In this document: in pieces, positions 35,466-45,654 of the stretch
Numbering within the stretch: position 1 is the first letter of the stretch
Layout of the letters: every line of letters starts with the position of its first letter
Assembly (NCBI GenBank): GCA_012064385.1
Contig: QRDG01000232.1
Location: forward strand, 124,001 to 188,000
Source: Puccinellia tenuiflora
Lineage: Eukaryota > Streptophyta > Magnoliopsida > Poales > Poaceae
Reading direction: 5' to 3'
Length of the DNA stretch: 64,000 bases
Program-made: the position numbers and the translations under genes
The notes under the pieces: model-generated
What the model was told of the DNA's origin: nothing
The model's database searches: none
Seen by the model: only the letters and a program-made list of their open reading frames with translations

Positions 35466-35617
35466 TGTGCGTCACCACCCTTGGTTCGTCCTCAACAAAC
35501 TCCAACACACCCACAAGGCTACAGCACAAGGAAACACGCAAACCTCATCGAGTTTCTACCTTGAAATCCTCTTCGATTTCCGGCCATACGGAAGGCGAAC
35601 GACAACTAGGCATCGTC

Positions 35618-36598
35618 ATGGAGTTCGCCGGAGATGTCGACGACTTCGCTCTCGACCTCATCCGCGAGCACCTCCTCGGGGGCGACGCCGGTGTCCCGGC
35701 GGCGGCGGCTAGCCACCAGAAGCCTTTTTGCGACGACGTCACCTCCCCCGTGCTGCCACCTTACACGGCCGAACCGGCAGCGTACCAGCCCATGTTGTTC
35801 CCGCAGCAGCAGGAGCAGCAGATCCAAGGTTACATAGAGCTGGCACCAGACGAGTACGTGAACTCCTGTCCGGCCGCCGACGGTGGCGAGGTGGCCTTCC
35901 GTGCGCCGGAGCAGGTGATGATGCAGTTCGGCGGCGAGCCGTCTCCAGCGAGGGCGGCCTCGTGCACGCTGGCCGTCTCCCTGCCGGCCCCGGACTCGTT
36001 CGGGTGGGCGGGTGCTGCTGCCGCGCCAGCGCAGGCCGCGGCGGAGGACTTCCGAAAGTACCGCGGCGTGCGGCAGCGTCCGTGGGGCAAGTACGCGGCG
36101 GAGATCCGCGACCCCAAGCGCCGGGGCTCTCGCGTGTGGCTCGGCACCTACGACACCTCCGTGGAGGCCGCGCGCGCGTACGACCGCGCCGCGTTCAGGA
36201 TGCGAGGCGCCAAGGCCATCCTTAACTTCCCCAACGAGGTCGGCACCCGCGGCGCTGAGCTCTGCGCGCCTCCCGCTGCTGCGTCGCAGGCCGCCGCCGG
36301 CGCGACGAACAAACGGAAGAGATCACAGGAGGAGGACCCGGAAGTGGAGGTGGACAAGGCCGTGAAGACCGAGACGCCCTCGCCGTCGTCGGCCCTGCAG
36401 GTGTCGTGGGACACGCCCACGTCCATGTCGACGGGGACAGTGTCTTCGACGGTGACGTCGGCGGAGGGAGGGTTCCCTCCAACGCCGTCGAGCTCCGGAT
36501 GGGAGCAGTACTGGGATGCCTTGCTGGGTGGCATGCCGCTGCTCTCGCCCCTGTCGCCGCACCCGGCGATGGGGTTCCCGCAGCTGACCGTTAGTTAA
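35618..36598 (+). CDS. ERF-type AP2 transcription factor (copy B, 326 aa)
   Basis: This is a nuclear ERF-subfamily regulator expected to bind GCC-box promoters. DDFALDLIREHLLG is at residues 8-21; the AP2/ERF domain runs about 147-206 with A160 and D165 at the two ERF-diagnostic positions; a KRKR patch and the tail MPLLSPLSPHPAMGFPQLTVS follow. The frame is open upstream to an ATG at 35465, but that ATG lies in the TATA box. The ATG at 35618 gives the same N-terminus (MEFAGD) as copy C, so I use it. Compared with A and C, copy B lacks about five residues before NKAVKTE (it reads EVEVDKAVKTE). It is intronless and GC-rich. A MITE sits in its promoter and a retroposon about 330 bp after its stop. 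Confidence 0.94.
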   Translation: MEFAGDVDDFALDLIREHLLGGDAGVPAAAASHQKPFCDDVTSPVLPPYTAEPAAYQPMLFPQQQEQQIQGYIELAPDEYVNSCPAADGGEVAFRAPEQVMMQFGGEPSPARAASCTLAVSLPAPDSFGWAGAAAAPAQAAAEDFRKYRGVRQRPWGKYAAEIRDPKRRGSRVWLGTYDTSVEAARAYDRAAFRMRGAKAILNFPNEVGTRGAELCAPPAAASQAAAGATNKRKRSQEEDPEVEVDKAVKTETPSPSSALQVSWDTPTSMSTGTVSSTVTSAEGGFPPTPSSSGWEQYWDALLGGMPLLSPLSPHPAMGFPQLTVS

Positions 36599-36742
36599 TT
36601 AAGAGACGGTTAATTACTGTGATTGAGGTGGAGTTAACCAATAAGCTGGTTAGTTAGACGATGACGTGGGACGCGCTTTTTTTGGACCTTAATGTATGCT
36701 TACAAATTTATTTACATATATACACAGAAACATGGAGATAGA

Positions 36743-36760
36743 TCTTGTAAATAATAAGCA
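36743..36760 (+). terminator. Conserved polyadenylation region, ERF gene B
   Basis: CTTGTAAATAATAAGCAAA, about 145 bp after the stop, is shared with gene C and nearly with gene A. A later AATAAA occurs near 36812. Role inferred from position and conservation. Confidence 0.5.
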
Positions 36761-36926
36761 AATGATATGATACTGCGTTTGCTGTGTACGTTGCTGTGAG
36801 TTCACTGAACCTAATAAATTTGCTTAGTGAGTTAGTGTGGTTATTTGGGTTATACCTAGTTTGCTCCATTCTCTCTTTTTTTTAGCAAATATACGATCTT
36901 TTTTAAGACGGCTTAATTAATTTCAA

Positions 36927-38240
36927 ACCCTAGCCGCCAGACCACCACGATCCCCTCCCTCTCCTCCGTCGCCGCCACTGGTCGGCGCTGGGCAAAGCCC
37001 ATGCGTGTGACGGCGGCGGCGGAGGTCTTCTCCTCCCTCTCGCGGGTCGTCGGTGGCGCGGGACGCCCTGACTCGCAGGGGATCGTCCCCGATCTGGTCA
37101 TACCTGCTGCGCTTCGGCGACGGTGTGGCTGGTGGGGTCGTTGGCCGGAGGTTGGCGGCGCAGCGGGATGTGGCCGGTGGCAGCGGCGACTCTCTGGATC
37201 CCGGGGCGGCGGCCCCGGTCGGCGGCGGCGTGTGAGGCTCAGGCCGCCCACTTCAGCGTGCCGAGGTGGTGCCCACTCCAAGGCAGCGCTGTTCCCGTGG
37301 TCCGGTGGCTTTGGCCCCAGTTTCCTCGGTCTCGACGGGACGGGCAGTGGCTCGTCCGGTTTGGCTGGGTGGGGTGGCGGCCCTCTCACCAGATTCCAGT
37401 GGTGGTGCTCTCCGACAGCGGGCAGCACGTGGGGCACCCGTGGCGGTCGTCGCTGCGGGCGGTCGCCAGATCTGGGTGGACCAGATCTGGGGCTTTGAAG
37501 GCGGTCGAGCCGCTACACAAGATGCTGGTTGGAGTCTCGCGGAGCAGATCCGGGTGAAAATCTTGTCTCCGGTTGGTGACCGGAGCCGATGATGGCGACG
37601 CCATGGGCGCCGTATTCTTCTCGAAGACATCATCGAGGTGAAGCTCTCATCTCCCTCCACTACCTCCGGGGGAAACCCTTGATCACTGATCGGATGATGG
37701 CGACGCTCCTGTGTCGTACCCCCCTTGGGGGCATCATTTTTGGAGGCGTGCATCGGTCCGAGAGACCAGTGGATGGTATCTTTGGTGGAGCGGTGTTCTA
37801 TCTATCGCATCGACGACGGCGTGTCTCGGCGGCATGGCGCAGCGGAGTATCGACGACGGACGCGTGATGATGGGCACGTGCAGTGCGGTGGCGCTATTTG
37901 TCGCCGTGGCGGCGTCGATGGCAGGCCTGGCAAGGGTCTTGACTTCGGTTTACACCCCGGAGATGGGTTCGTGGAAGATGGCGGTGGCTGATTCCTAAGC
38001 AAATGCACAAGGCAATGTCTTGGGATTTAGCCGTTGAGCCGGTGATGGCTATGGCCGGGGAACAAGACCCCGTTTGTATTCTATCATTGTGCGAGTAGGT
38101 GGTGTATCACCATGTTGGGCGGCTTCGGCATGTATGATCGTTGTTTGTAAGGCTTTTTGCCAGCTTTGTTGAATAAATGAATAAAAAAAGCCGTATGCAT
38201 CTTTTCGATGCAGAGGCTGGGTACCCCATTTCTAAAAAAA
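36927..38240 (+). mobile_element. Non-coding retroposon (SINE/LINE-derived) with 11-12-bp TSD
   Basis: It starts ACCCTAGCCGCC and ends in a short A-run after GATGCAGAGGCTGGG. The duplication (A)ATTAATTTCAA lies at 36915-36926 and 38241-38252. Block C carries the uninterrupted site (TTATTAATTTGAAGAAAT near 45430). It has GC-rich reading frames in several phases but none resembles a reverse transcriptase, so it is a non-autonomous passenger, probably mobilised by a LINE. Confidence 0.85.
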
Positions 38241-38869
38241 AATTAATTTCAAGAAATCATTGTGTAGTCTCTTACCAAGACTTTTTTTTTCTTTTTTCGA
38301 TCAAGTCTCTCACCAAGACTTCTTACAACTACGGAATGTTGTACATAAGAGATAGACTCGCCTTTTCATCCCTTGCACTCCCGTGGTGTCTCGTCGGTTT
38401 TACGCTAAATAATTCATTTTTAGGTTGAATTTGCTAAATATTCGGTATTGCTTTTTCTATGCTTCTTGATATTGGAGTCTGAGATTTTTTTAAGGGGGTA
38501 CACCCGAATTCGTGAATTCATAATTCATAATTTATGAATTCACAAGTGTTCTATCCATACGGAAAATTCAGTTAAAAAATATACCTTCTTTCCGTTGGAC
38601 GTCCCCTTCCCCTTTTTATTCATTTTCAATCTAAAATTGTGTAGATCAAATCCAAGTATCCAACTAGCTGAGTTGCTGAGACCTTCTGTCATTCAGCCGG
38701 CCGGACAAGTTGATGAGACCTTCCGTCATTCCGTCAACTAGCATTTTCCTGAACTAACGTACTAATCTAGTACCATGTGTTAGTTGTTGTTTTCCATCTG
38801 TTTTTGTGTTGCAGTTTATCCTTAGAAAAATATCATGGAAAATTTAGAGAAATATACGAGGCACAAAAC

Positions 38870-39830
38870 TTTTTGAGACGGACACGGGAAGTCAAAGGAG
38901 GGGGCCAGGGCCCCCCAAAACCAGCACGTGACCCGAGGCCGTGGCCAAGGACTTGCCGCGGGTCCACCTCGGACGCCCCCTCGTGCCGTCTATTCGTCTA
39001 TATGATACCTATCACTTAAAAACGTTGGGGATAGGAATATTTTTCATGTTTCGATACAGAGCCACCGCCACGGAAACCAATCTCGAGCCCTGTTCCACCA
39101 CCCTGTCGGATGGGGAAATCATCATCGGAGATCCATATGATATAATTGCTATTAGTTGTTGTATTTGTTAGGATATGATCAATGATGATGTTATGATTAG
39201 ATTGTGCATGTTATTTATATTATGCTATTGTTATCATGTTATTACTTTATTTTGTTCTATATGCTCTCCGATTTATGTGTATACTTTAGCCAAATTTATG
39301 TGTAAATCTCCAAGAGGGAGCCGGTGTTCGATAGTGGGTTCTAAACTTGCTTTACTTTGTGCTCGAGTTACATAAACGTGTAAGAGGATGATGTGTTGTT
39401 GCAACTAAGGGTAAAACATCGGTGTTATGTCCTTTCGTTGATAATAAATATGTCTTACGATATATACGGTGCTAATTAAGGCAATGGTCTGTTGTTTACA
39501 ACTTAATACCTAAAGATGAATGTATAGAATTCGTCTCGAAATGGAGTATTAGTTATAGATGTGGTACCGGTGTGTGGAGTCTAACGTAATACCTATAGGA
39601 ATATTATCATTAACATTCTTGTTAATATAATTCATTGTTTCCAATTCTATTAATTATCCAGTTGTAATTTGTTTATCTAACAATGCTCTATTATTTAGCG
39701 AGAGATACCTCTAGTGATACTATAACCCCCGGTTCATTATTTTTACATTAATTACAATCTCGTTTACTTTCTTTTCATTATTGCAACCCTGCTGGTTCGT
39801 TTTAACTTTAGTTTCTTTTTAATATATATA
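38870..39830 (+). mobile_element. Degenerate LTR fragment related to the Athila-like LTR at 62.4-63.9 kb
   Basis: Ordered similarities to the LTR near the right end include CTCCAAGAGGGAG..., ATAGTGGGTTC, the CAGTTGTAATTTGTT string and GAGATACCTCTAGTGA. The left part is GC-rich like an LTR promoter leader. Ends are eroded and no target duplication was found, so this is an old truncated or solo LTR between genes B and C. Confidence 0.6.
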
Positions 39831-40569
39831 TTCCATATTATACATTTAATACTTTAGCAAGACGGGAAGCTTCACAACCTTCCTGGAATGTTGGGGGCAC
39901 CGAATTTTGTGTCTTGTGTGTAGGTACCATGTCAACTTTGGTGAGCATTTATATATATACTGGTTTATGTAAGTATGAGCCTTCAAATGAATGTAGACAT
40001 GAGCCAACGGCTAGCCAATATGCAAACCTTCAAATGTGGGGAAGTTTAGTGACTTCTCTCAAGTGAGATAACTTCAATTTCTGAATATAGATATATATAA
40101 AAATTCACTCAGTTTATGTAAGTATGAGGGAGTAGGATAATACATGAGTGAAGAAAAGATTGAAGAAAAAAAATGGATGCATGGGCGCGCGGTGTAACAG
40201 TCGAAGATAACGCCCGCTGGATTTTTCTACACTGACGACCTGCTAGCTAGCTACGTTTTCAACGGCCTTATCACTGCGAACAGAGACTTTCAACCCAGAC
40301 ACCCGGTTATGGAGGGTAGCGGTGGCTTCGTGGGAGCTGCGTACGATGCATGCCCCGATGCTATACGTGTACACTCAGCTTTGCCACATATGCACGCGCC
40401 CTACTAATTTATCCAGATGCATGGTCAGCCATCACTGATCAAGTATGGGGCAGCATTAAAATAGCACGAAAATACTACGATCAAGAGAATAGTTTGGCTA
40501 CGTGCATGATTAGGATAGCACGTACCGGACCAGTACTACACTCCACTTTCGAGTGCACATGCAGCCGGA

Positions 40570-40935
40570 AAGTCATGTTTGCTCCTGAGCTTCAGGTCTC
40601 TCTTCGGTTTAAAAAAATTATAAAAAAATTAGAAGTTTCAAAAAAGATTAAAAATAATTCTGGATGTAGTTTATGGTGTAGCTTACGAACTTTGTATTAC
40701 GGGCTACATAAACGTGGCAAAATCTCTATTTTTTTTAGAGATTTGAAACACTATTATCAGATATGTATATTTGTTATTTTTGTGTAGATTATTTCAAATT
40801 TAGATTTTGCACTTTATAGAATACATCATTGAGAATATCCAGGATTATTTTCATATTTTTTTGAAACTTTAACATATGACTTTTGAATTTTTTTAAATAC
40901 AGGGAGCATCTGGAGGTCGGGAGTAAGAAATATCT
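40570..40935. mobile_element. Probable MITE in block C
   Basis: The ends TGCTCCTGAGCTTCAG and the complement of CTGGAGGTCGGGAGTA are imperfect inverted repeats, and block B lacks the insertion between CACATGCA and GCATGCAGCTA. It is AT-rich with no coding potential. Confidence 0.5.
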
Positions 40936-41276
40936 ACTCGCATGCAGCTAGCTTTCTACGTGCAGACCGGCTTACACTAAGGAGCTAATTAAGCAGACCG
41001 GCTTACACACAAGGTCAAATCTGGCTCATATTAATTTGACGCTCCGTTTACTATTCATGGCCTTGAGTTTATGTGCCGATCGATCGATGTGCAGCGCTGG
41101 CCGTTCATCAGCAGGTCGGAGTTTGACAATAGGGAATCAATCAATGGGCAGTAGAACGAACGAGTCCATTCATGGTTCATGCATTTTTCCTCGATCTATC
41201 CTCTAACATGGAGATGACCAGCCGCTTGTTTACCGCTGCGGTCTACGGAGGAGCCAGAACCGGACCCTGTCCACTG

Positions 41277-41824
41277 CATTGATCTGCATGGAAGCGAGCC
41301 GGTATGCATGGTTCGAGCGCCACCAATTATGTGCATGTGCACCTGTCCTGCCACGTGGTAACCTGCATGTGCACCTGTCCTACCAAGCTAGGAGGGGCTA
41401 TCGAGCGATCATCAGTGGGATCGGACGTATTCCCTCCGTTCCATATTTGTGTATATAGATGTATCTAGACGCATTTTAATATTAGATACATCTTTTTAGA
41501 TAAAGAGTATATATTAATATCAAGAAGATACCAATTACACCCAGCCTCTGCAACAACGTAATAACCGAAGGTATTACGGATGCATACAGCCGAAAGACAA
41601 TAAAAAGAAGAAATAAAAAAGAAAAGTCCCGCTACATTGATCTGCATGGAAGCGAGCCGGTATGCATGGTTCGAGCGCCACCAATTATGTGCATGTGCAC
41701 CTGTCCTGCCACGAGGTTACCTGCATGTGCACCTGTCCTACCAAGCTAGGAGGGGCTATCGAGCGATCATCAGTGGGATCGGACGTATTCCCTCCGTTCC
41801 ATATTTGTGTATATAGATGTATCT
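41277..41824. repeat. 190-bp direct repeat, period 358 bp
   Basis: Segments 41277-41466 and 41635-41824 are almost identical (CATTGATCTGCATGGAAGCG through GTGTATATAGATGTATCT). Both contain the left end of a Stowaway MITE. The gap between them holds the rest of that MITE end and a minus-strand retroposon tail. Confidence 0.9.
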
Positions 41825-41875
41825 GTATATATAAACGAGTCATATATAAACGAGTCATCTAATATGGACGGAGGT
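41431..41875. mobile_element. Stowaway MITE, interrupted and partly duplicated
   Basis: TCCCTCCGTTCCATATT at the left and AATATGGACGGAGG at the right are Stowaway (Tc1/mariner) termini. Block B has no such element at this position. Its middle is disrupted by the retroposon tail and the 190-bp duplication. Confidence 0.7.
41493..41633 (-). mobile_element. 5'-truncated retroposon tail inside the Stowaway MITE
   Basis: The reverse complement (from AGCGGGACTT... through TGCAGAGGCTGGGTGTAATT to an A-run) matches the 3' 140 bp of the retroposon ending at 53621. Only the tail is present. Confidence 0.75.
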
Positions 41876-42679
41876 AGTGTAATATGCTAATACGGTCCTA
41901 CGAAATGTTGAACTTAAAATTTCAGTTGTGAACCGGTTAGTGGTTCGCGCAAAAGTGTGTAAGGAACCAAAAAAAAAACTAATTAAAGCCCCGTTTGGTT
42001 GGTACTGTAGTATATATTAGTCTAAATCGGGATATAAAATTAAGCTCCCATAAAAAATTATGGAGTAGCTATGCTAATCCATAAGTAGTATGAAAAGGCC
42101 GAGATTCCAAGTGTTGGAAACCTTAACCACCACCGAGTAGCAACCACCGGCCCGACGTTCCGTCCTATATGTATGGGCATTGCATGTCTGATGCTAGGAT
42201 GAAGGAGTTTGTGAGATCCGCACGATTTTCGAGCAGACAGACGAGCACAAGGTATGCACCGTCCCGACACGGTACATCAATTTTCGCGTATGAGCGTCTA
42301 TTGGTAAACCCGTGACTTAATCCAGAAGCATCTAGATCTTAGTGATGCGTCGAAAGATAAAAAATTATGCAAGTGCTGCACTCATGGTTTCCCAACAATG
42401 GCATCAGTCTATGCTGCTCGTTTTAGCTTCAGTTTCGTGCATACTGTTTTGGGTGGTCGATCTATGGATCGATCGTGTATGGATGATCAGGTTTTGATGA
42501 TCATATGACCGAGTCGATGCCATTTCTGGCTCTTATTTGCTGCATTATATTAGGTGAGCTATTGGTGCTTTGGTCTACTCTCCTTGAGCGATACACTATC
42601 ACGCGCTTTGAGCACCCTTGATCTATAAAATTAACGTATAGCTTGTTCTTAAAGATTGCCTATGGACCCTGAAACGGTT

Positions 42680-43065
42680 GGCGAGATATAGGGACTTCAA
42701 AATCCTCCTTGTCACCCGCTTTGTTGCCAATCTCTGGGGAACACCGGCCATCTTTTACTTTAGCGCTTTGTTTTGTAGGAAGGTGTGGTACTCCATCTTA
42801 TTGTCGTCTTTGCCTTTGTACCTTAAGGCGTCTTCAATCCTCTTCGAGTGGTGGCCGAGGTTTAGCGCGGCGGCGTCCTCGACCTATAGAAATGGAGACC
42901 AATTCGTTGATCGTCATAACTCTTCACCCTATCTGGCTGGAGCGCAACAATCGTGTTTTTAACAGGTTTCAACCCTTTCAACTGAGATGTGCGGACGCTT
43001 TGGAGTCGACTTTGAACAATGGAAACTTGCCAAGGTGTGTTGTCAATCGATGGTTGTAACATAGC
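42680..43065 (+). pseudogene. Old LINE tail (zf-RVT remnant) upstream of ERF gene C
   Basis: One frame retains SIWLERNNRVFNRF-like residues (here PIWLERNNRVFNRF) followed by QLRCADALESTLN, like the tail of plant LINE ORF2. Upstream codons are in other frames, so it is a decayed fragment. It is the counterpart of 33010-33410. Confidence 0.7.
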
Positions 43066-43729
43066 TTTTTTTTTTTACTTTATATGTGTGGTTGATGTTG
43101 TGGGTCATTAGTGAAAGGTGGTCTTCGTTATTCACCATTCTTTATTCCTTAATAGAATGAAAAGGAAAGAATTACCATGATTAGGTTATGAAAATCCACT
43201 CTAGACGTATTGAGTAGGAGGCTAATAACTAAGCTGGTTCCCACATTGACAATAGCTAAGGACTGTATAGTCCAAAAAGAATGATACAATTGCATGTTCC
43301 TTTTTGTGAAAATAAAATAGAAGAGAGAAGCACGCAATGATTAATGGCAAGCATGTATGGGCAGCCAATGGCCAATAGCTTTTCTGCCCGTTGTATTAAA
43401 TTCCTGGTAAAGTGAGCGGAATGGTCGAAGCTTTTTTGTCATGGCCTCGTGGCTTCGCCGACACGACTCGGAAAAAATTACCCGCTTCATGAGTCATGAA
43501 ATGTAGTAAGTCCAAAATATCAATCGCGTACCTATGGCTATAGGCTAGTATATGTTTGACAAGGAAAATACCCACAAAATTCATACTACTGTATCCATGA
43601 GTAGTAATCTCAACAAACTGTAAACATTTCAGCGCAGAAATTTTGAACAGGAAGCGTCGAGTGACGAGGTCAACGAAGACTCGGAGGCCCCAAAGTGGGA
43701 CCCGTCTAAAAACCGCATAAAGTTGTGCT

Positions 43730-43735
43730 GGTCAA
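43730..43735 (-). promoter_or_regulatory. W-box-like element, ERF gene C promoter
   Basis: GGTCAA lies 79 bp upstream of the TATA box in GTGCTGGTCAAACC, aligned with the sites of genes A and B. Here the adjacent TAAAGTTG is the uninterrupted MITE target. Confidence 0.5.
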
Positions 43736-43808
43736 ACCAAATGGCCGAGCGGTCGAGCCTGGAATCATAGGGCTCGTCTGCTTTAGTTTTTCTCGGCTGG
43801 CTACTGCC

Positions 43809-43816
43809 TATAAGTA
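43809..43816 (+). promoter_or_regulatory. TATA box, ERF gene C
   Basis: TATAAGTA is 165 bp upstream of the ATG, in the conserved GGCTGGCTACTGCC context shared with gene B. Confidence 0.7.
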
Positions 43817-43973
43817 CGCTCGCCACCACCCTTGTTTTGTCCTCAACAAACACACCAACACAAGCTAGGAAACACGCAAACCTCTGCCACTGCCGTCGAC
43901 TTCACTACCGTGAGATCCTCTTCTCCTTTGGTTCGACGACGGCCAAACGGAAGGCGAACGATAGCTAAGCAGC

Positions 43974-44954
43974 ATGGAGTTCGCCGGAGATCAAGTCGAC
44001 GACTTCGCTCTCGACCTCATCCGCGAGCACCTCCTCGGGGGCGACGTCGGCGTCCCGGCGACGGCGGCTAGCCATCAGGAGCCTTTTTGCGATGACGTCA
44101 CCTTCCCCGTGCTGCCACCTTCCACGGCCGAACCGGCAGCGTACCAGCCCATGTTCTTCCCGCAGCAGCAGGAGCAGCAGATGCAAGGTTACATAGATCA
44201 CCTGGCACCAGACGAGTACGTGAACTCGTGTCCGGCCGCCGACGGTGGCGAGGTGGCCTTCCTTGCGCCGGAGCAGCTGATGGCACAGTTCGGCGGCGAC
44301 GGCGAGCCGTCTACAGAGAGGGCGGCCTCGTCCACGCTGGCCATCTCCCTGCCGGCCACGGGCTCGTTCGGGTGGGCGGGTGGTGCTGCCGCGCCAGCGC
44401 CGGCGGCGGCGGTGGACTTCCGCAAGTACCGCGGCGTGCGGCAGCGTCCGTGGGGCAAGTACGCGGCGGAGATCCGCGACCCCAAGCGCCGGCGCTCTCG
44501 CGTGTGGCTCGGTACCTACGACACCTCCGTGGAGGCCGCGCGCGCGTACGACCGCGCCGCGTTCAGGATGCGCGGCGCCAAGGCCATCCTCAATTTCCCC
44601 AACGAGGTCGGCACCCGTGGCGCCGAGCTCTGCGAGCCTCCCGCTCCTGCGTCGCAGGCCGGCGCGACGAACAAACGGAAGAGATCACAGGAGGAGGACC
44701 CGGAAGTGGAGGTGGTCCGAGTGGTAGTAAACAAGGCCGTGAAGACCGAGGCGCCGTCGCCTTCGCCGGCCCAGGTGTCGTGGGACACGCCCTCGTCCAT
44801 GTCGACGGGGACGTCGGCGGAGGGAGGGTTCACTTCAACGCCGTCGAGCTCCGGATGGGAGCAGTACTTGGATGCCTTGCTGGGTGGCATGCCGCTGCTC
44901 TCGCCACTGTCGCCGCACCCGCCGATGGGGTTCCCGCAGCTGACCGTTAGTTAA
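43974..44954 (+). CDS. ERF-type AP2 transcription factor (copy C, 326 aa)
   Basis: This is a nuclear ERF-subfamily regulator, closest to copy B. The N-terminus is MEFAGDQVDDFALDLIREHLLG. The AP2/ERF domain spans about residues 151-210 with A164 and D169. KRKR and the tail MPLLSPLSPHPPMGFPQLTVS follow. One unusual change is in the DNA-binding domain: PKRRRSRVW, where A and B read PKRRGSRVW, so Gly is Arg at residue 174 (GGC to CGC). This Gly is in the turn between the second and third strands that ERF proteins normally conserve. Copy C also has YLDALL where A and B have YWEALL/YWDALL, and lacks several residues in the Ser/Thr-rich stretch before EGGF. The frame is otherwise intact, so I call it a gene, possibly with altered DNA binding. 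Confidence 0.94.
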   Translation: MEFAGDQVDDFALDLIREHLLGGDVGVPATAASHQEPFCDDVTFPVLPPSTAEPAAYQPMFFPQQQEQQMQGYIDHLAPDEYVNSCPAADGGEVAFLAPEQLMAQFGGDGEPSTERAASSTLAISLPATGSFGWAGGAAAPAPAAAVDFRKYRGVRQRPWGKYAAEIRDPKRRRSRVWLGTYDTSVEAARAYDRAAFRMRGAKAILNFPNEVGTRGAELCEPPAPASQAGATNKRKRSQEEDPEVEVVRVVVNKAVKTEAPSPSPAQVSWDTPSSMSTGTSAEGGFTSTPSSSGWEQYLDALLGGMPLLSPLSPHPPMGFPQLTVS

Positions 44955-45002
44955 CAGACGGTTAATTACTGTAATCAATAAGCTGGTTTTAGTTAGACGA
45001 CG

Positions 45003-45180
45003 GCGCGGACCCAAGCACAGCTGAGTGTGGGTAGTGGCCTCCACTCAGTTTTAAAAAATTCAGTGTATTTCCTTCATATTGGAATTAATTTTTTTATAAA
45101 AATTAAAATTTGAACTAAAATTGTCCCCGCTCATGTGAAATGCCCCGCTGAATTTTTTTTTCTGGGTCCGTCACTGCGTC
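45003..45180. mobile_element. Probable small MITE in the 3' flank of ERF gene C
   Basis: GGCGCGGACCCA at the left and CTGGGTCCGTCACTGCG at the right are inverted. Gene B, whose flank otherwise aligns (GTTAGACGA..GGGACGCGCTTTTTT), lacks the intervening 175 bp. It lies only 50 bp after the stop codon, probably within the transcribed 3' region. Confidence 0.6.
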
Positions 45181-45256
45181 ATGGGACGCGCTTTTTTGGA
45201 GCTTAAGCATGTTATTTATGTTTACAACTTTACAAACACAGAAACATGAAGATCGA

Positions 45257-45274
45257 TCTTGTAAATAATAAGCA
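45257..45274 (+). terminator. Conserved polyadenylation region, ERF gene C
   Basis: CTTGTAAATAATAAGCAAA is identical to the gene B string. The MITE insertion pushes it about 305 bp from the stop codon, against about 145 bp in B. Confidence 0.5.
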
Positions 45275-45654
45275 AATATGATACTACGTTTGCTATGTAC
45301 GTAGCTGTGAAATTGACTGAACTTAATAAAATTTGTTTAGTGTTGGTTATATGGGTTATACCCGCTGTTGTCGATATTAGTTTGCTCCGTTCTTTTTGTT
45401 GCATATATATGATCTTTTCTTAATCCGGTTTATTAATTTGAAGAAATATCCTTGGTGTCTCTCAACAATACTTTTTACAATTATAGAATGCTATACAAAA
45501 AATATATATATAGACTCAGTCTTCTCACGCCTTGCACTCTCAAGGTGTTTCTCCACTCGATTTTATGCTAAATAATTCTTTTTTGAGTTCAATCTGCTAA
45601 TTAATCACTACAGTTTTTTCTACTCTTCTTAATCACTGTAGTTTTTTATACTCT

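Larger units (their letters stand above)
31182..38520 (+). repeat. Duplicated block B carrying ERF gene B
   Basis: It shares ordered segments with block A (GTTGACCTGGCTC start, GCGGTCTACGGA segment, ERF gene) and more closely with block C (CGCCCGCTGGATTTTTCTAC, a LINE tail, the ERF gene and the 3' flank to about 38.5 kb). It is longer than C because of insertions at about 33.6, 34.5, 35.0 and 36.9 kb. Confidence 0.85.

Noticed and set aside
35465..35617. Upstream in-frame ATG giving ERF gene B a 51-residue N-terminal extension
   Set aside because: The ATG lies within the TATA box and the extra residues have no counterpart in copies A or C, whose proteins begin MDF/MEF at the equivalent place.
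37001..37867. Several GC-rich open frames of 90-165 codons near 37-38 kb
   Set aside because: They overlap in many phases within a retroposon bounded by target duplications and an A-run, with no domain similarity.
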